Part shown: one piece after another, positions 1-6,970 of the stretch
Numbering within the stretch: the stretch's first letter is position 1
Layout of the letters: every line of letters starts with the position of its first letter
Source of the DNA: Clostridiales bacterium
GTDB taxonomy: Bacteria; Bacillota; Clostridia; Oscillospirales; CAG-272
Assembly: GCA_003522145.1 (NCBI GenBank)
Contig: DPGD01000021.1
Span: 44,192-71,440 of the forward strand
DNA: 27,249 nucleotides
Direction: 5' to 3'
Translations under genes and position numbers: made by a program
The notes under the pieces: model-generated
The model's input: only the letters and a program-made list of their open reading frames with translations
Databases searched by the model: none
Told to the model about the DNA's origin: nothing

Positions 1-59
1 GGTAGAGCAGCGGTCTCCAAAACCGCGTGTCCAGAGTTCGAGTCTTTGCTCCCCTGCCA
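1..59 (+). tRNA. tRNA-Trp (CCA anticodon), 5' end outside window
   Basis: The anticodon arm is GCGGT-CTCCAAA-ACCGC (10-26), with anticodon CCA at 17-19, which reads UGG (Trp). The T arm (CAGAG-TTCGAGT-CTTTG) follows, then the acceptor 3' strand CTCCCCT, discriminator G and an encoded CCA at 57-59. The 5' acceptor strand and part of the D arm lie before the window. It is followed within two bases by a strong terminator, so it is the last gene of its transcript. The prophage remnant begins about 300 bp downstream. Confidence 0.95.
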
Positions 60-60
60 T

Positions 61-116
61 AACTGGACACCAATTTTGATACAATGCGTATCTTGATTGG
101 TGTCCAGTTTCTTTTT
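61..116 (+). terminator. Intrinsic terminator after tRNA-Trp
   Basis: Perfect 14-bp stem: AACTGGACACCAAT (61-74) pairs with ATTGGTGTCCAGTT (96-109). The loop contains a nested GATAC/GTATC helix, and the stem is followed by a T-rich tract TTTCTTTTT. It ends the tRNA transcript. Confidence 0.85.
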
Positions 117-166
117 ACAAAGTCCTTGATTTGCAAGGCTTTTTCGATACTTTTTAACGATATAAG

Positions 167-207
167 GCTCTGCGGTACTCCGAAAACGGTTGCCGCAGAG
201 CTTTTTT
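167..207 (+). terminator. Second plus-strand intrinsic terminator
   Basis: GCTCTGCGG (167-175) pairs with CCGCAGAGC (193-201), followed by six Ts. No gene ends between this and the first terminator, so it is either a back-up terminator or a remnant of an operon end that was separated from its gene when the prophage integrated. Confidence 0.75.
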
Positions 208-243
208 CATTTTCTCCCATAACACCTTTTAACGAAAGGTCGA

Positions 244-275
244 GGGGTGTGCATTTTCGGCAAAAGGGGTGTGCA
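244..275 (+). repeat. Tandem copies of GGGGTGTGCA
   Basis: GGGGTGTGCA occurs at 244-253 and 266-275, each followed by an ATTTT-like end. The copies lie 22 bp apart start to start, about two helical turns, just beyond the 3' end of a serine recombinase remnant. That placement is where an attachment or recombinase-binding site could lie, but nothing proves it. Confidence 0.5.
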
Positions 276-300
276 CATTTTAATTATTCCTCAAGAGCGC

Positions 301-353
301 AAAAGAAAGGCCGCAAAACCCGTTCACCCCAAAATGCGAACGACCTTGCGACC
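301..353 (-). terminator. Minus-strand terminator after recombinase remnant
   Basis: Read on the minus strand, GGTCGCAA (346-353) pairs with TTGCGGCC (309-316), with an inner CGTTC/GAACG helix (321-325 with 338-342). A TTTCTTTTG tract follows. It lies 8 bp after the recombinase stop codon. Confidence 0.65.
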
Positions 354-360
354 TTATATT

Positions 361-849
361 TTATGCTCCGACTTTGGTCTCGGTGCCGTTGTAGAACACG
401 AAGGTGATCTCGCCGTTTCTGTGGACAATTGCCTTCTCGACCATCACCGTCCAGATGGTGTCGCTCCACTCACGCAAGACCACCGGCTGTTTTTTGAGGG
501 TGCGGATGTAGAGCGCCATTTTCTTGTCTTTCTGTCTTTGTGTAGTGCGCAGATTCTGTAACCGCTCCAGTTCCGTAGCAGCTTTTTTGTAACGCTCGGT
601 GAGGGCTTCATACTTTTTCAGATAAGCCTCCTGGGACTGCGCCGTGGAAGCATTCTCCTTGACCACCGCCTTGACCAATTCGGCAACCACCTGGGTTTCT
701 TCAAGCTGCTGTTCAATTTCTGCGTCCAATTCCGCAAAGTCTGTCAGCGCACGGCGCATGGTTTCGCAGTCCTTGATGATCTGCTCTCGGTTCTCCATCA
801 TCCGATTGTAGGCTTGAATGAAAAGCCGTTGCACGGTTTCCGTATCTAC
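361..849 (-). pseudogene. C-terminal remnant of a large serine recombinase
   Basis: Only the C-terminal part of a large serine recombinase is left, about 160 residues against roughly 500 for a complete protein. What remains is the long charged coiled-coil region (QLEETQVVAELVKAVV..., EAYLKKYEALTERYKKA), a conserved QRQKDKKMALYIRTL segment and a terminal beta segment ending FVFYNGTE, the usual end of these integrases in Clostridia. The catalytic serine domain and most of the zinc-ribbon domain are absent. The reading frame continues without a stop upstream to about 858 (TPTVDTETVQ), where it collides with the start of a tape-measure gene, so a deletion joined the two. No start codon with a good RBS serves this fragment except a GTG at 834. 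The complete enzyme would integrate and excise the element. This piece cannot. Confidence 0.8.
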
Positions 850-947
850 CGTGGGAGTACCTTGAAGGATTGGTTGATATCCGCCAGTGCCTTTTTAAAC
901 TCCTTTTCGCCCTCCAGACCGATTTTCAGTCCGAAATTATCCGCCAT
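846..947 (-). pseudogene. Phage tail tape-measure protein, N-terminal stub
   Basis: An ATG at 947 preceded by AAGGAGGTGACGGCAT opens a frame of 33 codons beginning MADNFGLKIGLEGEKEF and continuing KKALADINQSFKVL. This is the characteristic N-terminus of tape-measure proteins in Clostridia siphophages, where the next residues are normally GSEM or similar and the protein runs to many hundreds of residues. Here it reads PR and stops (TAG, 846-848). The stop arises where the frame runs into the serine recombinase C-terminus, which is read in a different frame. The remainder of the tape-measure gene, all distal tail and lysis genes and the recombinase N-terminus are therefore missing. The intact RBS suggests the stub may still be translated, without function. 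Confidence 0.8.
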
Positions 948-989
948 ATGCCGTCACCTCCTTGTAGTTGGCATGAAAAAAGCACTCCT

Positions 990-1091
990 TCACCGCATAC
1001 TTGGTACAAAAATGTCCGAAGTACGAGATGAAATCGTGCTTGATGGTAATGGATATTTTCCGCTTTCCGCACCGAATACCTGACACTTCAT
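990..1091 (-). CDS. Small ORF or gene remnant upstream of tape-measure stub
   Basis: An ATG at 1091 preceded by GGAGGTAACA opens a 33-codon frame (MKCQVFGAESGKYPLPSS...). A second frame over the same DNA is open from the terminase junction to 937 (…KISITIKHDFISYFGHF…NYKEV…) and overlaps the tape-measure start by 11 bp, which is how a tail-chaperone gene normally meets the tape-measure gene. I cannot decide which frame is the real one, and neither is recognised. Both frames lie in the short piece (about 850-1125) retained between two deletions. The 1091 frame is in phase with the truncated terminase above it. Confidence 0.3.
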   Translation of the reverse strand: MKCQVFGAESGKYPLPSSTISSRTSDIFVPSMR

Positions 1092-1931
1092 TGTTACCTC
1101 CAATAAAAAATCCGCAAAGCAACCTATACCGATGGTTTCTCCGAGAGAGGGATTGGCTTTTTTCCATACCTTTGGGTCAGTCCAGTCTTCATCCATCCCG
1201 GCACCGTAAATGACAGGGTAGAAGGTCGGGTCGATTTTTCTGCCTTCGATGATGTCCAATGCCTTCTGATGCACCTCGTAGCAGATGCTTTCGGTGTTGT
1301 TCCCGGCAGTGGTGATGAGAAAGTAAAGCGGTTGCATACGGGCATCGCCGGACCCCTGTGTCATGACATCGTAGAGCTTCCGGTTTGGCTGTGTATGTAA
1401 CTCGTCGAAGATAACCCCGTGGGTATTGAAGCCGTGTTTGTTTGCCACATCTGCAGACAGCACCTGATATTTGCTTTTGGTCGGCAGGTATTCGATGATC
1501 TTCTGCGACTCGGTGATTTTGACACGCTTTTCAAGAGCGGGGCAGAACCGGACCATGTCCACGGCAACATCGAATACGATTTTTGCCTGGTTGCGGTCAG
1601 CGGCACAGCCGTAGATTTCGGCGCGCTGTTCACCGTCGCCGCAGAGAAGCAGAAGCGCTACCGCTGCGGCAAGTTCGGATTTTCCGTTTTTCTTGGGAAT
1701 TTCAATGTATGCGGTGTTGAACTGCCGATACCCGTTCGGTTTGAGCGTCCCGAACACATCCCGGATGATTTGTTCCTGCCAGTCCATCAGTTCAAACGGC
1801 TTTCCTGCCCATGTGCCTTTCGTATGACAGAGCGCCTCGATGAAAGATACGGCATAGTCGGCGGTTGGCTTATCGTAGTGCGAACCTTTTGCCATAAATG
1901 CCGTCGGTTTATATTTTTTCAGTTTTCGCAC
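990..1931 (-). pseudogene. terL: Terminase large subunit, ATPase half only
   Basis: GTG start at 1931 with AGGAGG upstream. Residues 1-269 match phage TerL of the P27-associated (Terminase_1) family: DWQEQIIRDVFG, Walker A PKKNGKSE at 79-86, Walker B VIFDELH at 173-179 and the ITTAGNN coupling motif. After NPSLGETIGI (near base 1125) the match stops, and the frame reads an unrelated 44-residue tail before a stop at 990. The full protein is usually about 550-600 residues. The C-terminal RNase H-like nuclease that cuts concatemers is gone, together with the portal, protease, capsid and tail genes that normally follow. DNA packaging by this protein is therefore not expected. The break is inferred from loss of family match, not from an internal stop. 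Confidence 0.85.
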
Positions 1932-2030
1932 GGAAACCGCCTCCTTTCTGCGGGTATCAAAATAAGACCCGTTGCGGTCTTTCCGGTATAACAGAGAAAA
2001 GAGCCAATCGACTCCTTTCCCGGAATGATT

Positions 2031-2291
2031 TTACTGTTCGCAAGGTTCACTGCGCTTTTGTTCAGGCTCGTTTGAAATCACCCTGCAGGAGTCCTCACCG
2101 TAAACAACGCTCAGCCGGCTCCCGTTATCCCAGGCAACCATGGCGGAGCCGATGTCGTCAACGCCCAGCACGGTTCCTTTCGTGCCGATGGGAGGTGCTT
2201 GCGGGTCATCCATTTTCACAAGCTCGACCCGTGTGCCCCTTGGAAAGCGCTCACGAAGGGCGCACAGGGCTTCTTTGGATATCAGTCGCAT
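2031..2291 (-). CDS. DUF4314 phage protein
   Basis: 86 residues. The core FPRGTRVELVKMDDPQAPP, then GTKGTVLGVDDIGSAMVAWDN and a final YGEDSCRV, is the DUF4314 signature: a small SH3-like beta-barrel protein commonly found directly upstream of the large terminase in Clostridia siphophages. Its biochemical role is not known. The start overlaps the stop of the preceding gene by 10 bp, which indicates translational coupling, and the terminase follows about 100 bp further on. Confidence 0.85.
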   Translation of the reverse strand: MRLISKEALCALRERFPRGTRVELVKMDDPQAPPIGTKGTVLGVDDIGSAMVAWDNGSRLSVVYGEDSCRVISNEPEQKRSEPCEQ

Positions 2292-2953
2292 GAATTTGCC
2301 TCCTTCGTCTGTCCGTGCCTGAAAGCGGAACTGCCCGCCAGGTTGCGGAGGAGGATTTTGCGGGTTTCTTTGTACTCTTCGCCGATAAATCCCAGACGGA
2401 GCAGGAAGCAGCGCATGGCATATTTGGCATTGTCGTTCGGATGCACTTTTGCGGTGACCCGCTTTGCGTTCCGTGCCATTTCACAGAGTGCGCAGATGAA
2501 ACGGTCGAATGCGCGGATTTCCTCCGGGGAGGCATCGCTCCGTAACCACGGGAAACAGACTTTCCCGTTCTCCCGTTCTATCGGAAGGGTGTTCACTCCG
2601 AAGGTCGCCTTAAAAAGACCGCATTTTGAAGTTACGATTGCACGAAGATTTTCTTCTGCTGCGGTCGGGAGCAGGTTTTCGGGAACGGAAACGCAAATTC
2701 TCGATTCTTCCGTGCTTCCCCCGTCATCGCTTTCAAAGCCCGCATCGTACAGATGCTCAATCAGCCGTTCGACCGTTTCTTCGTCTGCGGCACTGTCCAC
2801 CGTAAAATTGCCATCCTTATCAACGGTGGCAAAGCCAACCCGATAGGCACAGCTTGGAACGCCGAGGTATTTTGTTTCGCACCCGAGCCATGTGCCGATT
2901 TCCTGTGCCAGTTCCTTGCGCTTGCAGCCCGGAACATGAAAATGAATTCCCAT
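2282..2953 (-). CDS. Phage 'virulence-related' family protein
   Basis: The ATG at 2953 is chosen because AGGAGG lies 9 bp before it (2963-2968). An upstream in-frame ATG at 2986 has no such site. The product has 223 residues. Its N-terminus (HFHVPGCKRKELAQEI, then KYLGVPSCAYRVG) and C-terminus (KYAMRCFLLRLGFIGEEYK) match a protein often labelled virulence protein in Firmicutes prophages, encoded between the methyltransferases and DUF4314. No catalytic motif is evident and the label has no experimental meaning that I know of. It overlaps DUF4314 by 10 bp, and a decayed cytosine methyltransferase lies upstream. Confidence 0.7.
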   Translation of the reverse strand: MGIHFHVPGCKRKELAQEIGTWLGCETKYLGVPSCAYRVGFATVDKDGNFTVDSAADEETVERLIEHLYDAGFESDDGGSTEESRICVSVPENLLPTAAEENLRAIVTSKCGLFKATFGVNTLPIERENGKVCFPWLRSDASPEEIRAFDRFICALCEMARNAKRVTAKVHPNDNAKYAMRCFLLRLGFIGEEYKETRKILLRNLAGSSAFRHGQTKEANSCD

Positions 2954-3041
2954 GAATGTAATCCTCCTGTTTTTTTCGGTAGTCACATATTAACTCTGAA
3001 AGCGGAGAATATCCAGTCATTTTTACCGTTTTTCCGGTAGA

Positions 3042-3389
3042 TTATGTACCGGATTTTTCGGCTTCGTTTTGTGCGTTATACACGATTCCCGCAAGGACGA
3101 ACCATACGCAGGGGAGAGCCACGCCGTTGCCCCACATTTTGTATTCGGCAGCATCGGAGTGCGGAGCTTTCAGCCATTTTCGAATCTGTGCGTCCGACTT
3201 CATTTTGCAATCGGTGACGGCGGCGTAGGTCTTGAATACCTTGTGCCAGAAGTACATCTCCTCGTCGGTCGGTTTTTCCGTTCCGAGATTCGCACACCAA
3301 CCGTCAGGAAATCCCTGAAGGCGAACGCATTCCGTCGGAGTGAGCCGTCAAAGAGGCTTCCGAGGGTTAAAGTCTTATTCGTCATGTGA
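3042..3389 (-). pseudogene. DNA cytosine-C5 methyltransferase with internal deletion
   Basis: The ATG at 3389 (RBS AAGGAG) begins MTNKTLTLGSLFDGS, the SAM-binding motif I of phage C5 methyltransferases. Immediately after this the sequence, now in another frame, reads LTPTECVRLQGFPDGW and runs to a C-terminal NGVALPCVWFVLAGIV, which correspond to the end of the target-recognition region (motif IX) and motif X. Everything between is missing, including the PC catalytic loop (motif IV) and the ENV and QxRxR motifs. The junction contains CGGCTC (reverse complement of 3342-3347), compatible with both DGS and RRLTP coding, so a deletion at short homology is likely. The remaining 348 bp encode no functional enzyme. 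Confidence 0.85.
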
Positions 3390-3399
3390 TTACTCCTTA

Positions 3400-4260
3400 T
3401 CAGCTGCTCAGCCACCAGTTAAAAACCGCTTGCCCGTCTGACCATTTTTCGGTGGTCGGTTTTCCTTCGGCTGCTCTTTTTTCAAGCATTTTGTCGAAGG
3501 CACGGATGTAGGCTTTCCGGTAACTGGGATAACGCCGGAATTCCTCCAGCCGCAGTTGCCTCCCGGCCATAGGACAGCCAATGCAGCCGATGCGCTTGAA
3601 GCCGCATTCATAGAGCGGATTGCTCTTGCAACCGTAGTGGGCGAGAAATTCCCACACATCTTCATCTGTCCAATCCACAATAGGGTTGACCATTGTTTTC
3701 CGGGTGCGGTAGCAATGCTCGACCATGCGGCGGTTGATGTCGTTATCGTCGTTGAGGATGATGCCGCCCTGGCGTGTGGTGCGGTAATCTGCACCAAGCT
3801 CCTCTGCAATTTTCTGGGTGCCTTTCGGCTTGCCGATGAACCTGACCACATCGGCGGACTGCTTTCGGCGTGTGCTTTCTGCCCACCGAACACCGGTCAC
3901 TACAATCTTGCAGGTACCGCCCGGTTCTTTCAGTTCACTGCAGCAGTACCGGGAAACGCGGAGAGGCGGAGTGCCTTTGCGGACGATAAGGTTCCACATG
4001 GTTACGGGGTTGCCATCCCGGTCATAGGAGCGGTTGATGCGAACATCCGGTTGGGCTTTCACATACTGAACCGTCTCCGGGGCATCCACCGTGGTCAGAT
4101 TATGGACTGCCTCGAACTTTGCTCCGGCAAGATGAGCGAGAATCTTGATGCAGTCGCTGTCTTTGCCACCGCTGTATGCCAGAAAGTAACCGTCCTCCGG
4201 CTCGAATGCTTTCAGGCGTTCTATAGCAACTCGCTCTTTTTCTCTGAGGTCTGTCTTCAT
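3400..4260 (-). CDS. PAPS reductase-family PP-loop protein
   Basis: 286 residues. The PP-loop SGGKDS at 30-35 binds the nucleotide alpha/beta phosphates in this ATP-pyrophosphatase-like fold. The middle contains RVSRYCCSELKEP, typical of the PAPS_reduct family (PF01507), and the C-terminal part has a CxxC (CIGCP, residues 226-229) that may bind metal. Members of this family are frequent in Clostridia phages beside DNA methyltransferases. The assimilatory sulfate reductase role is unlikely here, and a base- or backbone-modification role is possible but unproven. The ATG overlaps the TGA of the methyltransferase upstream (ATGA), with GGAGG before it. The dnd genes for phosphorothioation are not present nearby. 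Confidence 0.8.
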   Translation of the reverse strand: MKTDLREKERVAIERLKAFEPEDGYFLAYSGGKDSDCIKILAHLAGAKFEAVHNLTTVDAPETVQYVKAQPDVRINRSYDRDGNPVTMWNLIVRKGTPPLRVSRYCCSELKEPGGTCKIVVTGVRWAESTRRKQSADVVRFIGKPKGTQKIAEELGADYRTTRQGGIILNDDNDINRRMVEHCYRTRKTMVNPIVDWTDEDVWEFLAHYGCKSNPLYECGFKRIGCIGCPMAGRQLRLEEFRRYPSYRKAYIRAFDKMLEKRAAEGKPTTEKWSDGQAVFNWWLSS

Positions 4261-5531
4261 CGCTGACCTCCTTCCTGTGCATTCTTCGAACCGGCAGCTT
4301 CCTTGAAGGAGAGAACATGTCCGCCACGCAGAACGCTGACCTTTTCATCTGTACCGACCTGTTCGATGTATCTGCGGACAATGACATCGCAGAATTTCTC
4401 GTCCAGTTCGACGGTACAGCAGATGCGGTCGGTCTGCTCACAGGCAATGAGCGTGGAGCCGGAGCCGCCGAAGGGGTCAAGCACTACGGAGTTTGCCATA
4501 GAACTGTTCCGAATGGGATAGGCCAGAAGCGGGATGGGCTTCATGGTGGGGTGGTCGCCGTTTTTCTTGGGCTTGTCGAACTCCCAGATGGTGGACTCTT
4601 TTCGCCCGGTGTACCACTGGTGCTTGCCTTTCTTCTTCCAACCGTAGAGGCATGGCTCGTGCTGCCACTGGTATGGGGAGCGCCCCAGCACCAGGGACTG
4701 CTTCTTCCAGATACAGCAGCCGGAGAGGTAGAACCCGGCAGCATCAAACGCCTTACGGAAATTCAACCCTTCGGTGTCTGCATGGAACACATAGATGGAC
4801 GCATCGTCTGCCATGACCTTCTCCATATTGGAAAAGGCATCGAGGAGGAAGTCGAAAAACTTCTCCGATGCCATATTGTCGTTTTTGATTTTTCCAGCAC
4901 TGCCCTCATAGTTCACATTGTAAGGCGGGTCGGTGATGACGAGGTTCGCCTTACGGCCGTCCATGAGGGTGGCGTAGGTTTCCTCTTTTGTGCTGTCGCC
5001 GCAGATGAGCCGGTGCCGTCCCAGTGTCCAGATGTCGCCGGACTTCGTAAAGGTCGGCTTTTGCAGTTCGGCATCCACATCGAAATCGTCCTCCCGGATG
5101 TCCTTGCCATCGTCAAACAGCTTCGACAGTTCCTTTTCGTCAAAGCCGGTGAGGAGAGGGTCAAAGTCTGCCGCCTGCAAGGATTCGATTTCCACACGCA
5201 GAAGTTCTTCGTCCCAGCCTGCGTCCATTGCCATGCGGTTGTCGGCGATGATGTAGGCTTTCTTCTGGGCTTCCGTAAGGTGATCGGCGAAAACACACGG
5301 CACTTCGGAGATACCTTCCTCCCTGGCGGCAAGAATACGGCCGTGGCCGGCAATTACGCCATAGTCACGGCCGATGATGACAGGATTGATGAAGCCGAAC
5401 TCCCGCAGGGAGGAGCGGAGTTTGTTGATCTGCTCCGGGCTGTGGGTTCTGGCATTGTTGACATAGGGAACAAGTTTGCCGATGGGGATAAGCCGCATTT
5501 CTGTGGTTGTTTTCATCAGATCAGCCCCCAT
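4257..5531 (-). CDS. ParB-domain DNA N6/N4-methyltransferase
   Basis: Two domains. Residues about 12-100 form a ParB/Srx-like nuclease domain (IPIGKLVPYVNNARTH, GVIAGHGRILAA). Residues about 165-400 form an amino-methyltransferase with catalytic DPPY at 201-204 and, downstream of it, the SAM-binding LDPFGGSGST. This order (catalytic motif first) makes it beta class. It should methylate an exocyclic amino group of adenine or cytosine in phage DNA, probably for protection. Two starts are possible: 5531 (AGAGG 8 bp upstream) and 5516, whose ATG overlaps the TGA of the SAM synthetase gene. Both keep the whole ParB domain. It is translationally coupled to its neighbours on both sides, so methyl-donor synthesis and methylation are expressed together. 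Confidence 0.9.
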   Translation of the reverse strand: MGADLMKTTTEMRLIPIGKLVPYVNNARTHSPEQINKLRSSLREFGFINPVIIGRDYGVIAGHGRILAAREEGISEVPCVFADHLTEAQKKAYIIADNRMAMDAGWDEELLRVEIESLQAADFDPLLTGFDEKELSKLFDDGKDIREDDFDVDAELQKPTFTKSGDIWTLGRHRLICGDSTKEETYATLMDGRKANLVITDPPYNVNYEGSAGKIKNDNMASEKFFDFLLDAFSNMEKVMADDASIYVFHADTEGLNFRKAFDAAGFYLSGCCIWKKQSLVLGRSPYQWQHEPCLYGWKKKGKHQWYTGRKESTIWEFDKPKKNGDHPTMKPIPLLAYPIRNSSMANSVVLDPFGGSGSTLIACEQTDRICCTVELDEKFCDVIVRRYIEQVGTDEKVSVLRGGHVLSFKEAAGSKNAQEGGQR

Positions 5532-6298
5532 TCCGCAAACCTCTCAAAGCCGCCCACGAACTCTATGTATTTGCGTGCAATCGCTACAATGTCCGCATAC
5601 GGTTTCCCGTCCACGGTTGCGTCTCCGATGGCACAGCAGAGAGACACAGGCGCACCGGTTTCCTGCGCTTTGAGAAATGCATAAATGTTTACGCTGACAT
5701 CCGCTTTGGAGAGGTCTTTTCCGTGCAGACCGCCTCCCGTCACCGAATCTGCCATATCCGAGCCGAGTTTGCGGTTGGTGGCACCGGTATCGACATCCGT
5801 TCCGCCGATCCAGTCACCGAGCGGGTTGATTTCCGCATTCGGGCAACGCTCTCTGAGTTCTTCGGTCGGGGCATTGCTCTGACAGATAATCAGCCGCTCT
5901 CCGTCCAGAATATATTTCCCGTCACAGCCGAATCGTGCAAACAGCATGTGCGCAAGGTCTGAAAGGGAACGCTGCTCGTCCGTAACCGGGACACCTTTGA
6001 AAATGCCGTTGTCTCCGCAGCGGATGCCGTTTGCCTGGTTATCGGCAAGATGCCCGTCCTGCGGGACTTCTTTGTAGTCAACGGTAAGGTTGCCGGCAAT
6101 TCGGCGAACCGCTTCCGTTACGGACTCACTCGACAGCGTCACAGAGGTTTCCGCAATGATGTGGCATACACCGTGACCGATGAGAACTTCAACGGCAATA
6201 CGGGGATCCGTTTCTTTTGCATATGCCATATCCACCAGGGCACCGGCAATGCGGTCGGCAAGTTTGTCGGGATGGCACGGGTTCACTTTTTCAAACAT
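5516..6298 (-). CDS. Short phage S-adenosylmethionine synthetase
   Basis: 260 residues, against about 390 for bacterial MetK. It keeps HPDKLADRIAGA (9-20), the methionine/ATP-binding start of MetK, as well as GHGVCHIIAE and GGGLHGKDLSKADVS, which corresponds to the GGxxSGKDPTKVDRS motif. The missing length is internal and N-terminal, so this is the compact family seen in phages rather than an obvious frameshifted gene. It would make SAM from methionine and ATP. It lies 3 bp after the small terminase gene and overlaps the methyltransferase start, so it probably feeds that enzyme. The GKDLSKAD variant of the canonical motif leaves some doubt about full activity. Confidence 0.8.
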   Translation of the reverse strand: MFEKVNPCHPDKLADRIAGALVDMAYAKETDPRIAVEVLIGHGVCHIIAETSVTLSSESVTEAVRRIAGNLTVDYKEVPQDGHLADNQANGIRCGDNGIFKGVPVTDEQRSLSDLAHMLFARFGCDGKYILDGERLIICQSNAPTEELRERCPNAEINPLGDWIGGTDVDTGATNRKLGSDMADSVTGGGLHGKDLSKADVSVNIYAFLKAQETGAPVSLCCAIGDATVDGKPYADIVAIARKYIEFVGGFERFAEWGLI

Positions 6299-6301
6299 AA
6301 G

Positions 6302-6850
6302 TTATCCTTTCCTTGCACGGAGCAGTCTTTCCATCAGGTCATCCTGCGGATTTTCTCCGGCATAATCTGTTGCACAGTTTTCTTTGACGATTTGAAAAAT
6401 CTCATTCCACAGACGTACCGCCTGGTTCATGTAATTGATTCCGATATTGATAAACGGAGAGGGGATCGGTTTTCCCGTGGTGGGATGCTTGGATAGAAAA
6501 CCCATGCGGTTGGTCATTTCTTCGCACTGAATCCATCGGGCTGAGCACATGGCGTACCGTTCCAACAGTTGCGGAGATATTTTGGATGCACAGCCGATCT
6601 TCTTCAGCCACTCCCAGGTTTCGCTGTAAATTTCGGATGCCTGGAGCGTACTTCCGTCCCGCTGTTCTGCGGACAGAAAATCATGGGGTTTGGGCATGTC
6701 GACACCCTCGACCTCGGGAATATCCAGAACCTCCAGTCTGCGACCTCCGGGATTTCCGTTTTCGGCTTTCTCCCTGACCGCAGTCTTTTTTCTTCCCGCA
6801 CCGGGTCTTGCACCTCCGCGCCCGCCGATGTTATTTGATTTTGTGGGCAA
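6302..6850 (-). CDS. terS: Terminase small subunit, P27 family
   Basis: 182 residues starting with TTG at 6850, preceded by AAGGAGG at a spacing of 8. The N-terminal GGRGGARPGAGRKK is the basic glycine-rich leader typical of these proteins, and the body (SETWEWLKKIGCASKISPQLLERYAMCSARW, cited in part) matches P27-type small terminases, with the C-terminal LWNEIFQIVKEN helix. It would recognise the packaging site and recruit TerL. The gene is complete, but its partner TerL is truncated 4 kb downstream, so its packaging function is lost in this copy. A candidate cos region lies directly upstream. The HNH gene that normally adjoins it is separated by the inserted Fic gene. Confidence 0.9.
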   Translation of the reverse strand: MPTKSNNIGGRGGARPGAGRKKTAVREKAENGNPGGRRLEVLDIPEVEGVDMPKPHDFLSAEQRDGSTLQASEIYSETWEWLKKIGCASKISPQLLERYAMCSARWIQCEEMTNRMGFLSKHPTTGKPIPSPFINIGINYMNQAVRLWNEIFQIVKENCATDYAGENPQDDLMERLLRARKG

Positions 6851-6894
6851 ATATCGTACCTCCTTGACACAGATTTTTTAATTACCCTTTTGAT

Positions 6895-6970
6895 TTCGCC
6901 GTTTTTGCACATGGGACCCCGGGCCGCTGTCCGAATTTTTTGTAAACAGAGATTTTGACCGCCCCTTCCT
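6895..6970 (-). other. Candidate cos/packaging region upstream of terS
   Basis: On the minus strand the segment GGGGCGGTCAAAATCTC (about 6949-6965), followed by TTCGGACAGCGGCCCGGGGTCCC, lies just upstream of terS. In HNH-TerS cos phages of Clostridia, the cohesive-end site is normally in the short gap between HNH and TerS and often carries a GGTCAAAATCTCT-like stretch. The assignment rests on position and remembered resemblance only. Confidence 0.35.

Noticed and set aside
3400..4260. DndC-type phosphorothioation gene
   Set aside because: The PP-loop and CxxC fit the broad PAPS-reductase family, but no dndB, dndD or dndE partner is present, so a phosphorothioation assignment would be unsupported.
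5516..6298. Truncated housekeeping metK
   Set aside because: The short length could suggest a broken MetK, but start, stop, coupling overlaps and motif order are intact and the gene sits inside a phage operon, so a compact phage enzyme fits better.
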